Shown one piece after another: positions 12,067 through 24,809 of a stretch of 64,000 nt of DNA. A program made the translations under genes and the position numbers. How positions within the stretch are numbered: position 1 is the first letter of the stretch; every line of letters begins with the position of its first letter. Under the pieces are notes generated by a model, which searched no databases, was not told where the DNA came from, and was given only the letters and a program-made list of their open reading frames with translations. This DNA is from Hibiscus mutabilis. Its lineage: Eukaryota > Streptophyta > Magnoliopsida > Malvales > Malvaceae. The stretch is taken from positions 9,362,001 to 9,426,000 of the forward strand of contig CM033752.1 of the NCBI GenBank assembly GCA_019671005.1, in the 5' to 3' direction.

Positions 12067-13911
12067 TCATGCATCTCCTAAGGTGACCACTTCTTTGTTA
12101 CGTTCCACATGGGCACCGTTGTAGTGCTTCATTCTTTGTCCGTTAACTTTGAATACATGTTCGTCAGTGATGGACTTGATTATCACGGCACCATGGGAGA
12201 ATGGTTTGAAAACTTTGAATGGTCCTGACCATCTTGATTTCAGTTTTCTTGGGAAAAGTTTCAACCGAGAATTGAATAAGAGAACTAGTTGCCCTAGCGC
12301 GAATTGCTGCGGTAATAGTTTCTTGTCATGCCATTGCTTTGTTTTCTCCTTGTAGATTTGTGCATTGTTATAGGCAAGTGCACAAAATTCTTCTATCTCA
12401 CTGAGGTCCAACAAATGCTTTTGCCCAGCACTTTCCCAATCCATATTCACGGTCTTGATTGTCCAATATGCCTTGTGTTCGATTTCCACCGGTAGATGGC
12501 ATGTTTTGCCATAGACAAGTCAGAAGGGAGACATACCTAAGGGTGTTTTGAATGCAGTGCGATATGCCCAAAGTGTATCATCTAGTCTTATTGACCAATC
12601 CTTCCTAGAGGGATTTACAACTTTCTCGATTATACCCTTCAATTCCCGGTTGGAAATTTCTGCTTGCCTATTGGTTTGTGGGTGATATGCCATGGCAATC
12701 TTGTGAGATACACCAAAGCGTTGTAACATCTTGGTGATGAGTTTGTTGTTGAAGTGCTTTCCTTCATCACTGATAATTGCTCTCGGCATCCCAAACCGTG
12801 TAAGTATATTTTTCTGCAAGAATCGTTGCACGGTCTTGGAATCGTTGGCGGGAACTGCAGCTGCCTCAACCCATTTAGACACGCAGTCGACGGCAAGTAG
12901 AATGTAGAGGTTGCCGAATGAAGATGGGAAAGGTTCCATAAAATTGATCCCCCATACATCGAACAATTCCACCTCGAGGATGTTTTGGAGTGGCATCTCA
13001 TGTCGTCTAGAGATATTGCCCGTCCTTTGGCAACGATCACATTGCTTGTAAAACTCTTGGGCATCTTTGTACAGTGTTGGCCAATACAAACCGGATTGCA
13101 AAACTTTGGTCGCGTTACGTGTTCCTCCAAAATATCCTCCATAGGGTGAAGAATGGCATTGCCGGAGTACATTCTGAAGCTTCTCTTCAGGGACACATCG
13201 GCGTACAATCTGAACTGCACATTATTTAAACAAAAGAGGCTCGTCCCAAAAGTAATGCTTAGCATCATGGCAGAACCGTTTCTTCCCTTGGTGAGTAGGG
13301 CCATAAGGTAAAATACCACAAACAAGGAAATTAACCAAATCCGCGTACTAGGGTTTCGTCGAGGCATCCATGGTTGTTGTGGCAACTGCTTCTGTGGTTG
13401 TCGAGGCGTGCGCGTCAAGGGTTGCCAAGGCATGCGCATCAGTGGTTACCGAGGCATACGCGTCTGGAGTTGTCGAGGCGTGCGCGTCAAGGGTTACCGA
13501 GGCATGCACGTCAAGAGTTGCCGAGGCGTCGAAGGTTTCCGAGGCATGCGCATCCATGGTTGTCGAGGCATCAGGGGTTGTCGAGGCATGCGCATCCATG
13601 GTTGCCAAGGCAACTAACAGTTGCTCATCTGGGAATGTATCGCATATCTATAAATACGTGTCTTCCTCCCTATTGCGTTCTAAGCGTGATAAATGATCAG
13701 CCACTTGATTTTCTGCTCCTTTCCTGTCCTTAATTTCAATGTCAAACTCTTGTAAAAGAAAAATCCAACGAATCAAACGAGGTTTAGCATCCTTTTTAGC
13801 AAATATATACTTAATTGCTGAATAGTCCTTATAGACAATTACCTTTGTACCAATCAAATAGGATAGGAACTTGTCAAATACGAAAACTACGGCTAGTAAC
13901 TCTTTCTCTAT
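12067..13911 (-). pseudogene. element A pol remnant: RNase H end and integrase
   Basis: Read from 13911 down: RNase H end (KELLAVVF; KPRLIRWIFLLQEF; ADHLSRLE), an in-frame TAG (plus 13648-13650), DTFPDEQLL, the minisatellite-coded insert (13348-13617), then a connector broken by frameshifts. After it come the integrase zinc-finger tail (CDRCQRTG), catalytic core (about 12520-13100) and C-terminal part (12067-12489) with RWSGPFKVFKPF. The first catalytic Asp of the DDE triad, normally in WGIDF, is Asn here (WGINF). The second (ISDEG) and the Glu (SNREL) remain. A stop splits core and C-terminus near 12520. Placement in the Athila group rests on ELKGIIEKVV and WAYRTAFKTPLGMSP wording. Confidence 0.85.
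13370..13617. repeat. 24-bp minisatellite inside element A pol
   Basis: Units of GTTGYCGAGGCRTGCGCRTC plus four variable bases repeat about nine times; most are 24 bp and two are 18 bp, lacking six. On the minus strand the units code for an octapeptide, DAHAS(T/V)T(P/L), in the pol frame. All length changes are multiples of three. GC content is far above the surroundings. Confidence 0.85.
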
Positions 13912-16702
13912 ATGAAAGTTTTGTGGCTAAAGTATAAACTTTGAAAAGTTCAGGGACCAAAGTGTAATTTTGAAAAGTTATGTATTTTAACCTCGAAAAT
14001 GAATACTTTACCCCCCAAGAATGACGTTTTCTTATTATCTGGATTTTCTATACGGAGCTTGTATTAATGGCTATAAAGCGATAAAGTTCAAAAAATATTC
14101 GGATAATCGGATCGAATCGAATATTCAAGATATTTTGAACGATGATAAGGCAAGGTTAAATATGTCATTTTACATGTCTAAGATATTTTCTTTGTGTTGG
14201 AAGAATAGGAACCATTAGATTTAAGTTGATTTTCCATGTTAAATATGAGTCGTTGGATGAAAAATGGTAAGATCGTAATTTTGGAAAATTACAAGGGTAA
14301 AGTTGGTAACTACTAACTTATTGGTTTATTTTTAACCATTGGATAAATATTTTGACAAGTGGCATGGTTTGGAGCTTTGGATTCAAGGGTAAAATGGTTA
14401 TATCCCTTTCAGGAGGATATTTTTATAATTTAGGGAAATAAATGATGCCAAATGGCATAAATAAAAAATGAAGAAATACCTTCATCTTTCTTCATGCTTC
14501 ATGTCAAGAAGAAGAGAACAAGAAGGAAAGCATGGTAAGTTTAGGGTTTTGTATTTTTAATCCCTAAATACTAGGATTTAGGGTTAGCTTTTGAAATATG
14601 AAGTTGTTCTTCATGAAATTATCTTTCAATTGGTATAAAAATTTCATGGAATTGTTGAAGGATACTCTTGAATTTTGAAGAGAGATAATTTAGGGTTTAT
14701 GGATCCAAATGAATTAGGATTGAATTATGGAAGATTATGTGATGTTTTATTATTTCCATGCTTGATTGAAGTTGAAATTGATGTATTCTTGATGGAATAT
14801 TATTTGGTTAATTAGGGTTTAATTTGGGGTTTAAGAATTCAAGTTGAATTTGGAGTTTTCATGAAAGAAAAAATGTTGGAATAACATAATTGAAGGCTAA
14901 TTTGAGGTGTTGAAATGGTTAAAGGATGTTAAAGATGTGAATTATAAAATCTGCCCAGGATTTTTGTCATTGGTAGTAAGTTCATAAATTCACCATAAAT
15001 TCTACAAAAATGATTAGAAAGTGATCTTTATATCATTGTATTCCTGGTTCAGTATAGTTTCTTTTAAAACAAACGGTGACTGATTTTGATTTGTATATCA
15101 AAAGTTATGAATTTTTAAGTGATGAAAGGTCAGAAAACAGAATACTAGTCTGCTCCGAAATTCAGCACTAAAATTCTACGTTAAAAATTTGTTATAAATC
15201 GTACGAGTTGAATTTGGGCTATTAGTTTATATGGTTAAACAACTTATCGAATCTAGTTTCTATCAAAAAATAGAATCGAATTCCGAGTTGTAGATTATTT
15301 TATATAAATATTTATTTGAAGGTAGCACAGACTGACAAATTATAAAATGAGTACTTTATCGGTGTTATTAATTTGTGCATGTAAGGGATGAATGTGAAGC
15401 ATTCAAGTAAACCCGAGAAATTGAAAATTTAATAGATAAGACAAAGGATCAAGCTTGGAGTTCTCTTAATTTATTCAATTTAGTTTGGGTAAGAAGTGTC
15501 AAGGTGAGTGCAATTGCATACATATATGACACATTGATGTTTTATACATCATTGGGATGTCTTGCGATGAGCCTACCCAAATTTTACTGTCATTATATTT
15601 ATGTCATGGATCATATGATTGACATATTTTAAATATGTCAAAAGTTGAATATAAATGCATGGATCACTAGTTATATATGATGTTATTTTATGAATGTTAT
15701 TTCAGGTATAAATTGCCCGATGTTAAATTATGTTGATATACATTGCCATGGATGAAAAAATATGGAATATAAGCCCAAGTATGTCATTGAGGGACATGGT
15801 ATAGTTGGCATGCCCTAGAGTCCAGTAGTATGCTGCATACTCGGTTTAGCACTATAGTGTATATAAAGGACACTAGTGCATATGGTAGGCACGACATTAT
15901 GTGTATTATGGTGGGCACGACCTTATGTGTATTAGCACTTCCGTGCATATTTGACTCGTGTACCCAGGGTCCTCATAGGCTTATATTTGGGCTATGGTTT
16001 ATTGGTTAATAAAAGATAAACAGGTGAATAAGCTTATGAGCTTTTGGAATAAATGGCAAGTATATTGGTAAGAAATTTATATTCGGTTTATATTATGCTA
16101 TATATGATTAACATGATGGTAATACATATTTAGTGATCATGATGCATTTATGCATATATGGCATATTATGATAAATGCGCAAGCATGAAAGTCTTATGAC
16201 ATTGGCATATAGTGAATCATTACTAATGCAATGTGAAAGTTAATGCATTGGCATATATCATGCTATATAAATGTCGTCATGAAATCGAATAAGTTCAAAT
16301 TATTGTTATTAACGTCATTTATTGCCTCACTAAGTTTCTACTTAGCGTGTGTTGATTGTGCATACGTAGGTGGTTCGAATCATTGGACGAAGCAAAGAGT
16401 TGTATCAAGTTTAGAAATTTTCATCAAGCTGCCATAGTAATGACATCATACTTGAGGTTTTTAATTTATTTTAGTGGCATGTATAAATGGGATTAATTTG
16501 TCTATTTTAGTTCCACGTCCGATATTTTTTGAACAGTCAAATTTATTTTTTTAAAAGTAAAGGAGCTTCAATTTTGTGTATTAGTCGATATAAATATTTC
16601 AAAGGTTTCAAATTTATGGAATTTTTGAATAAAAATCATGTTATTGTTCTGTGACATCTCTGACTCATATTCGGTAATTGAATACGAGAATGAGGTGCTA
16701 CA
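13912..16702 (+). repeat. 5' LTR of element B, 5'-truncated
   Basis: Collinear with 20458-22491 and 30260-31087 at high identity. It ends GAGGTGCTACA directly before the primer-binding site. It contains CACTATAGTGTATATAAAGG (about 15850-15870) with TATA-like bases, GCACTTCCGTGC at 15940, a GGTGAGTGCAATTGCATACA stretch (15503-15522) and the stem-loop at 16330-16345 followed by ACGTAGGTGG. About 2.8 kb and non-coding. Confidence 0.85.
16330..16345 (+). other. CTAAGT-TTCT-ACTTAG stem-loop in element B 5' LTR
   Basis: Perfect 6-bp stem with a 4-base loop, preceded by ATTGCCTCA and followed by CGTGTG and ACGTAGGT. The B 3' LTR copy (30661-30680) has an 8-bp perfect stem, CACTAAGT-TCGT-ACTTAGTG. 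Confidence 0.7.
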
Positions 16703-16707
16703 TTTAT

Positions 16708-16719
16708 TGGTATCAGAGC
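16708..16719 (+). other. primer-binding site of element B
   Basis: TGGTATCAGAGC, six bases after the LTR end, is complementary to the 3' end of plant initiator methionine tRNA (established for many plant LTR elements). Confidence 0.85.
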
Positions 16720-17040
16720 AATAGGTTTAGTCGGTTCTGGATCCAAATCGAGCTTATTGTCAGTTAGTAAGTGTATACATGACACTAGGATGTCATAATT
16801 ACTGTTTGGATGCTTGAGTGACTTGATGCAACTGCTTATTGAATTGATTGTATAAAGTTATAGATGTACAAAGTTGAGAGATCACGTCGAACGATCAAAC
16901 AGTTGGGTAAAAAGAAATGGGGCCCATAAAAATAGTAACAAGGTTAATTATTAACCGTTTTCCTCTTAATATGATGTTAATGTGCTAGTGTAGTTGGAAA
17001 TGCCTAGTTAAACCAAGGTTTATTATTTCGAACCTTGGAT

Positions 17041-17560
17041 ATGATTTTAAATGAAATTCATCCCCAAGTTCTTTAAACTTTTATTGCTAGAGAGCTGGGA
17101 AGTCTTGAAGTACGAGACTTCAGGTGGGGTATTGATAGAAAACCAATGTTGCTAGACTATTGAGATAAAAAAAAGAGGTACAAAAAGCGCTTTGTTGTGA
17201 TGATCAAGGAAAGCTCGATGTGATAGTAACTTATCTCTTGGGACATAGCACAAGAGTAAGTTAAATCTGTAAGAATTACTCCATAGTAATTCAAAGAAAT
17301 TGAATTTTAGTAAGCTTAATGGAATTACTTCTTATGAATTTTTGCTTGAAACGAATAGTTCTGAAAGGAACTAGAAAGTTTGGAGATTGTAATGCTTAGG
17401 GAAAAATTAGATTTTTCTGATCAATGTGGTTCTGTAGTATTTGTTTTTTGGAAACTGCTATCAAAAGGATGTAAGAACTTTCTAGCTTATGTTGTGCACA
17501 TATAAGTATTCAAAGGTGAACTTGGAAAGTATCTTAACTATTAATGAATAATAGGATGTG
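17041..17560 (+). pseudogene. gag trace of element B
   Basis: Fragments read RELGSLEVRDFRWGIDRKP and ALCCDDQGKLD, related to the element C gag segment with CDDQGKLEGVV. Most of gag and protease is missing between 16720 and 17560. Stops and frame changes are frequent; the remaining bases to 17560 give no clear match. Confidence 0.5.
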
Positions 17561-20400
17561 TTTTTTCAGGAATTGTCAGGGTTACCATCTGACCGTGAAG
17601 TGAAATTCAGGATTTAGGTTTTCTCTGGCATTGAACTTATATCAAAGGTATTGTACAAAATATCTCTTACAGAGATAAGAGAGTTAAGGGTTCAGTTACA
17701 TTATATATGGGATCGAGGTTTTATACGACCTATTATATCACCTTGGGGAGCTCCAGTCCTGTCTGTGAAAAAGAAAGATGGATCAATGAGGTTATGGGTG
17801 GATTATCCTCAACTTAATAAAGTGACGGTGAAGAATAAATATCATCTGCCAACGATTGATGATCTCTTTGATCAATTTAAAGGAGCAACATTGTTTTCTA
17901 AAATTGATCTTCGATCGGGGTATCATTAATTGAAGATCAAAGAAGCAGATATACCAAAGACAGCTTTCAGAACTAGATACGAGCATTATGAGTTTGTAGT
18001 AATGCCTTTTAAACTTACAAATGCACCAGCAGCTTTTATGGATCTAATGAATTGGGTATTTCAGCCATATTTAGACCAAGTTGTTGTGGTATTCATAGAT
18101 GATATATTGATTTATTCTAAAACCAAAGAGGATCATGATACTCACCTCTGAGTAGTTCTTTAGATCCTCCGAGAAAAGAAATTATATGCAAAGTTATCAA
18201 AGTGTGAAATTTTGGTTGTCTGAAGTGGCTTTCCTTGGACATATAGTTTCAGCTGAAGGGATTCGAGTCGATACTAAAAAGGTTCAAGCAATCCTATAAT
18301 AGAAAATTCCTCAGAATGTCTCTAGGGTGAGAAGTTTCTTAGGATTATATGGTTATTATCGGCGGTTCGTGAAAGAATTTTCAATGATTGCCGCTCCAAT
18401 AACTAGCTATTAAGAAATGATGTGCCATTTGTTTGGACAGATAAATGTCAGGAAAGCTTTGACATATTAAAGAGGATATTAACATAAGCTCCTGTTTTGG
18501 TACAATCAGAATCTGGGAAGGATTTTATAATATATAGTGATGCATCCCATAATGGTTGGGGTGTGTATTGATACAAGAAGGTAAGGTTGTAGCATATGCT
18601 TCTCGACAACTCAAAACTCATGAAAGAAATTATCATACCCATGATTTAGAGTTGGTTGCAGTAGTGTTTGCTTTAAAGATTTGGCGCCACTATTTATGTG
18701 GTGAAAAGTGCTACATCTTCACGGATCATAAAAGTTTGAAATATTTTTATCCCAAAAGGAGTTTAATTTGAGGCAAAGAAGGTGGATAAAATTGATTAAG
18801 GACTATGATGTAATTATTGATTATCATCAGGGGAAGGCTAATGTAGCAGCAAACGCACTTAGCCAAAAAATATTTTCTGCTTTGAGAGCATTGAATGCTT
18901 AATTGAAATTTAGGAAATGGTACAATAGTGGTTGAACTTCAAATTAAGTCTACCTTGATAGGAAGAATTAAAGAGTTACAAGCAAATGATGAGAAATGCT
19001 TGGAAAAGAAGAAGCAAGTTGAACGTGTGAATCTAAAGACTTTGAAATAAAATCAAGTGGATGCCTATAATACAAGGGATGTGTATACATTCCTAAAGAT
19101 GAGGAACTAAAGAAGGAAATACTTTCGAAGGCACATTACAGTCCTTTAACTATAAATCCAGTAGGCAACAAAATGTATCAAGATATAAATAGTCGATTTT
19201 GGTGGCCTGGCATGAAATGAGCTATCACCGAGTTCGTTGCTAAATGTTTAACTTGCCAGCAAGTAAAGGCAGAACATCAAGTTCCATTAGGATTACTTCA
19301 ACCAATTTCAATTCCACAATGGAAGTAGGAGAAGGTTACTATGGATTTTGTAACAGGCTTACCACTGACGCCAAGTAAGAAGGATTCGATTTGGGTGATT
19401 GTGGATCGATTGACTAAAACAACACATTTCATACAAGTTCGAACAGACTACTCCTTGAATAAGTTAGTGGAGTTATATATTAAGGAAACTGTTAGATTAC
19501 ATGGTGTTTTTATGTCTATTATATCCGATAGAGATCCAAAGTTCACTTCAAGGTTTTAGAGGGCATTACATGAAGTATTGGGAACTTGACTACACTTTCG
19601 TACTACTTTTCATCCTCAAAAGGATGGACAACCAGAAAAGACTATTCAAATGCTCAAAAATATGCTCAAAGTGTGTATAATGAATTTTGCAGGCTCATGG
19701 GAAAAATATTTTCCACTCGTTGAGTTTGCTTATAACAACAGTTACCAATCAAGTATAAAGATGGCACCTTATGAGGCATTATATAGAAGAAAATGTCGAA
19801 CACCATTGAATTGGTTTGAACTAAAGGATAAAAAAATCATTGGACCAGATCTTGCTCAAGAAATAGAGGACAAGGTAAAGATAATTCAAGATAATCTCAA
19901 GCCCGCTTCTGACAAACAAAAGTCATACTCAGATCTTAAAAGAAAAGATATTGAGTTTAAAGTTGGAGACAAAGTATTTTTAAAGGTTTCATCTTGGAAA
20001 AAGATATTACGATTTGGACGAAAAGACAAACTTAGTCCAAGATTCATTGGTCCTTATGAAATTTTTAAAAGGGTTGGTCCAGTGTCATATCAACTAGCAT
20101 TACCATCGGAAATGAGTAAGGTCCATGATGTGTTTCATGTGTCTATGCTTCGAAAATATTGATCAAATCTTTCGCATATCATTACACCAGAAGAAATTGA
20201 AATTCAACCGGATTTGACATACGATGAAGAACCTGTAAGAATCTTAGCTCGAGGAGAAAAGCAATCAAGGAACAAAAAGATTCCTTTAGTTAAAATTCTT
20301 AGAGAAACCACAAAATGGAAGAAGCTACTTGGGAAACTGAGGAAGTAATGAAAGATCAGTTTTTAAACAAGTACTTAAAGAAAATTTGAGTAAAAATTTT
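17561..20400 (+). pseudogene. element B pol: RT, RNase H, integrase, chromodomain-like tail
   Basis: RT (17561-18400) shows ELSGLPSDREV, PISPWGAPVLSVKKKDGSMR-like wording, a TAA in place of the residue after SGYH at 17927-17929, and the catalytic box FIDDILIYS. RNase H (18480-18900) shows YASRQLKTHERNYHTHDLEL and FTDHKSLKY. Integrase (19150-20160) has CLTCQQVKAEHQ, then MDFVTGLPLT, IISDRDPKF and the Glu in QPEKTIQML, so the three catalytic acids are kept, but stops near 19330, 19559 and 19590 break it. The C-terminal part to 20160 is one open stretch ending VHDVFHVSMLRKY. From 20161, EEPVRILARGEK and a frame-broken EEATWETEE form the chromodomain-like tail, which in chromoviruses guides integration into heterochromatin. 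Confidence 0.9.
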
Positions 20401-20415
20401 CTTAAGGGGGAGAAT
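20401..20415 (+). other. polypurine tract of element B
   Basis: CTTAAGGGGGAGAAT lies immediately before the 3' LTR start TGTAAAACC. Confidence 0.85.
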
Positions 20416-22491
20416 TGTAAAACCTTAAACTTTTGGTTAGTGACCAAAATGAATAAAATGAAAGTTTTGTGGCTAAAGTATAAACTTTGGCAAAATTCAG
20501 GGACTAAAGTGTAATTTTTGGAAGTTATGTATTTTAACCCCATAAATGAATAGTTTACCCCCAAGAATGTCGTTTTCTTGTTATCTGGATTTTCTATACG
20601 GAGTTTGTATTAATGGTTATAAAGCGATAAAGTTTGAAAAAATATTCGGATAATGGGATCGAATTGAATATTCAAGATATTTTGAGGGATGATAAGGCAA
20701 GGTTAAATATGTCATTTTACATGTCTAAGATATTTTCTTTATGTTGGAAGAATAGGAACCCTTAGATTTAAGTTGATTTTCCATGTTAAATATGAGTCGT
20801 TGGATGAAATATGGTAATATCGTAATTTTGGAAAATTACAAGGGTAAAGTTGGTAACTACTAATGTATTGGTTTATTTTTAACAATTGGATAAATATTTT
20901 GACAAATGGCATGGTTTGGAGCTTTGGATTCAAGGGTAAAATGGTTATATCTCTTTTAGGAGGATATTTTTATAATTTAGGGAAATAAAAGATGCCAAAT
21001 GGCATAAATAAAAAAATGAAGAAATATCTTCATCTTTCTTCATGCTTCATGTCAAGAAGAAGAGAACAAGAAGGAAAGCACGATAAGTTTAGGGTTTTGC
21101 ATTTTTAATCCCTAAATACTAGGATTTAGGGTTAGTTTATGAAATATGAAGTTGTTCTTCATGAAATTGTCTTTCAATTGGTATAAAAAATTCATGGAAT
21201 TGTTGAAGGATACTCTTGAATTTTGAAGAGAGATAATTTAGGGTTTATGGATCCAAATGAATTAGTATTGAATTATGGAAGATTATGTGATGTTCTATTA
21301 TTTCCATGCTTGATTGAAGTTGAAATTGATGTATTCTTGATGGAATACCATTTGGTTAATTAGGGTTTAATTTGGGGTTTAAGAATTCAAGTTGAATTTG
21401 GAGTTTTCATGAAAGGAAAAATGTTGGAATAACATAATTGAAGGCTAATTTGAGGTGTTGGAATGGTTAAAGGATGTTAAAGATGTGAATTATAAAATAT
21501 GCCCAGAATTTTTGTCATTGGCAGTAAGTTCGGAAATTCACCATAAATTCTAAAAAATGATTAGAAAGTGATCTTTATATCATTGTATTCCTGGTTCAGT
21601 CTAATTTCTTTTAAAACAAACGGTGACTGATTTCGATTTGTATATAAAAAGATATGAATTTTTAAGTGATGAAAGGTCGGAAAACAGAATACTAGTTTGC
21701 TCCGAAATTCAGCACTGGAATTCGACTTTAAAATTTTTTCATAAATCATACGAGTTGAATTTGGGTTATTAGTTTATATGGTTGAACAGCTTATCAAATC
21801 TAGTTTCTTTCAAAATAAACGGAATTGAATTCCGAGTTGTAGATTATTTTATATAAATATTTCTTTGAAGGTAGCACAGACTGACAGATTATAAAATGAG
21901 TACCTTATTGGTGTTATTAATTTGTGCATGAAGGGATGAATGTGAAGCATTCAAGTAAACACAAGAAATTGAAAATTCAATAGATAAGGCAAAGGATCAA
22001 GCTTCGAGTTCTCTTAATTTATTCAATTTAGTTTGGGACAAGAAGTGTCAAGGTGAGTGCAATTGCATACATATCATGACACATTGATGTTTTATACATC
22101 ATTGGGATGGCTTACGATGAGCCAACCCAAATTTTACTGTCATTATATTTATGTCATGGAGCATGTGATTGACATATTTTAAATATGTCAAAAGTTGAAT
22201 ATAAATGCATGGATCACTAGTTATATATGATGTTATTTTATGAATGTTATTTCAAGTATCAATTTCCGATGTTAAATTATGTTGGTATACATTGCTATGG
22301 ATGAAAAAATATGGAATATATGCCCAAGTATGTCACTGAGGGACAGGGTATAGTTGGCATGCCATAGAGTCCAGCAATACGCTGCATACTCGATTTAGCA
22401 CTATAGTGTATATACTATAGTGTATATAAAAGACACTTAGTGCATATGGTGGGCTCGACCTTATGTGTATTATGGTGGGCACGACCTTATG
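20416..22491 (+). repeat. 3' LTR of element B, first part
   Basis: It starts TGTAAAACC after the polypurine tract and matches the 5' LTR throughout. It is interrupted at CCTTATG (22485-22491), where element C begins. Compared with the 5' LTR it has a local duplication of CACTATAGTGTATAT near 22399-22428. Confidence 0.9.
22487..22491. other. target site duplication TTATG, left of element C
   Basis: TTATG precedes TGTAATACC at 22492 and is repeated at 30255-30259 after TGTTACA. The uninterrupted 5' LTR of B reads CCTTATGTGTATTAGC once at 15918-15933. Confidence 0.9.
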
Positions 22492-24386
22492 TGTAATACC
22501 CCAATAATTGGTTAGTGACTAAATGGCAAGAAATTAAAAGTTGGTGGTTTTAGTTCAGTGACTAAAACGTAAACTTTTAAAGTTTAGTGGCTAAAGTGAA
22601 AAGAAGAGAAAAGTTCAAGGACAAACATGGTAATTTTACCATATATTATTTTTATTCCATAAATGAATAGTTCATCTCGGTATAATAATTTTTATGGGAC
22701 TCAGATTTTTAGTACGAGATTTGTATGAAAAGCTATAAAAAGGATAAGTTTCAGTGTGTAATTCGGGTGATCGTTTGAACTTAGAATACTACGAAAATTT
22801 TATGGAAGTCTTAGGAAGACCCAAGGAACATGAATTTATGGTTTTGAATCATATTCGATTAATTTAGATTCGATTGCATGCAGTATTTTGTGTAGCATGT
22901 GAAATGGCATTTTTGAAGATATGATGATTCATTAATGGCAAAATGGTCATTTTGCATAACTTTTTTAAATACCCTTGATTATGGAAAATGAGATTATATA
23001 GGTGGCAACATGTTATTGGAGAAAACTAAGGGATAGAATAGTCATTTGACTATTAAAAGGATTTTTTTTAATTAAGATTATATAATGCCGTTTGGCATGG
23101 AATTAAATTAAAGAAATGTGTAGAATTTCTCTCATCTTTTCTCCTAGTTGCCGTGAACTTCCCCAAGCAAGGTAAGAAAATTTTATTTCAATTTTTAGGC
23201 TTGATTTGGTTGATTTTAGAGGTAAGACATGAAATAGAGATTTGTTCTCCATGAAATTCTCTTTCATTTGGTATAAGTTTTGCATGGTTTCCATTCTTCT
23301 AAGTTGGTATTGGTGATTAAGGTGGATGAAGGACATGTTGGATTTTCATGTTTTAAGGTTCAATCATGCTGGAAATGTTGTTGTGGTATTGTTTTTATGC
23401 TTGAAATGATGAAAATTACATGGAAGAGCATATAGGGACCATTCGGTTATTATGGGAAGTTTAGGGAAAATTTTGTAAAAATTATTTCGATGATGAGAAT
23501 GATTAGAATGATGTTTTCCATGTTTAATTATGACAATTGAATGAAGAAAACATCATGTCGAGATTATTTTGGGAAGTTGGCAATTAGGGTGATATAAGTG
23601 AGAAATATCAAAATATTTAAGAATTATAGTTATGTTGTTTGCCATTATTCAAGGATCATTATGGTGTTAAAATTTTTGAAATTTGAGGTTATATATGAAA
23701 GTTTACAATTTTTTGATTATAAACCCTAAGAGAGAGATTTAAGGGTTTAAAGTGAAATTATCAAATTGGTGATTGCAATGTGCACTTCAAAGTTGGAATA
23801 AAGTGTAGGAAGCATTGTTATTACAAAGTAGTATATGGTTGAAAATATTGAATTTTCCAACTTGGTATGTTCATGGATTAACAAGGTTTGGATATACACT
23901 TAAGATTGCTTGTGTTATGTATTTAATATACATGTAGATAACAAGCAAATCCGGGACCAAACGAGTGAAGAAGGAAGATAAAAAGTATAATCTAAGCTTA
24001 GTGAGGCTATTAAAATTTTCACTTTCACAAAGTGTCCAGGTGAGTGCAATGCATACATAGTATGATACATGGATGTTTTATACATCATTACGAAGACTTG
24101 CGATGGGTCTACCTTAATTATATGTTGGCATGATATTTATGTCATTGATCATATATTGACATGTTCTAAATGTGTCAAAAGTTGAATATAAAGGCATAGA
24201 TCACTAGTTACATATGATGTTATATTATGAATGTTATTTCGGGTATGAACTGCCCAATGTTGATATATACTGATATGCATTGCCATGGATGAAATGTTGG
24301 ATGATATAAAGCCCGAGTATGATTTAGAAATTTAAAAGTATAGTTGGCTAGCCATAGAGTCATAAACAGCTGTATAAATATTCTAA

Positions 24387-24469
24387 GCACTACGGTGCAA
24401 CATTTATGTATACTCAAGGAAGGTTGAGTATACGGGAGTACTTCGATACATATTAAAGCACTTCGGTGC
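24387..24469 (+). other. hairpin cluster with UNCG tetraloops
   Basis: GCAC-TACG-GTGC (24387-24398) and GCAC-TTCG-GTGC (24458-24469) are 4-bp stems closing UNCG loops on a C:G pair. Between them GTATACTC and GAGTATAC form an 8-bp stem around 10 bases. The same series recurs at 27955-28037. Confidence 0.65.
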
Positions 24470-24793
24470 AAATTTCATGTATACTCAAGGAAGGTTAGGT
24501 ATATGTATACTCAAGGAAGCTTAGGAATACGGGGATGACTTGTGTACTTAGATTCTCTTAATTCAATACTTTGGGCTAAATAAATTGAAAAATAGGATGG
24601 TAAGCTTGAAAGCTTGTTGATAGAAATGGCAATGGTATTGGCAAGGACCAAAACTTATTACTTTGATATATGTTGTTATATTTGTTACTACTTATGTTAA
24701 CATGCATAAAAAGGGTAAGGTGATTATATGCATTGTTATTCGTTTATATTGATTGTTATGTCAAATTGCACTTGATTATGGATTATTGCCTCA

Positions 24794-24809
24794 CTAAGTA
24801 TACACTTAG
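24794..24809 (+). other. CTAAGT-ATAC-ACTTAG stem-loop in element C 5' LTR
   Basis: Same position and flanks (ATTGCCTCA before, CGTGTG after) as the B stem-loop, but with a different loop. Copies lie at 28362-28377 and 29483-29498. Confidence 0.7.

Larger units (their letters stand above)
7600..13911 (-). mobile_element. element A: Athila-like Ty3/gypsy retrotransposon, truncated
   Basis: On the minus strand the order is RNase H, integrase, AT-rich spacer, an ORF with the putative plant transposon-protein domain, 3' untranslated region, polypurine tract and 3' LTR. An extra ORF downstream of pol is the layout of the Athila lineage. The element is cut at 13911: its RNase H frame (KELLAVVF) stops abruptly where the element B LTR begins, so the 5' LTR, gag, protease and most of RT are missing. 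Frameshifts and stops occur in both ORFs. The motif GTTGCC/GGCAAC recurs in LTR, ORF and pol. Confidence 0.85.

Noticed and set aside
13370..13733. Three overlapping plus-strand ORFs
   Set aside because: They are other frames of the 24-bp minisatellite coding on the minus strand for element A pol.
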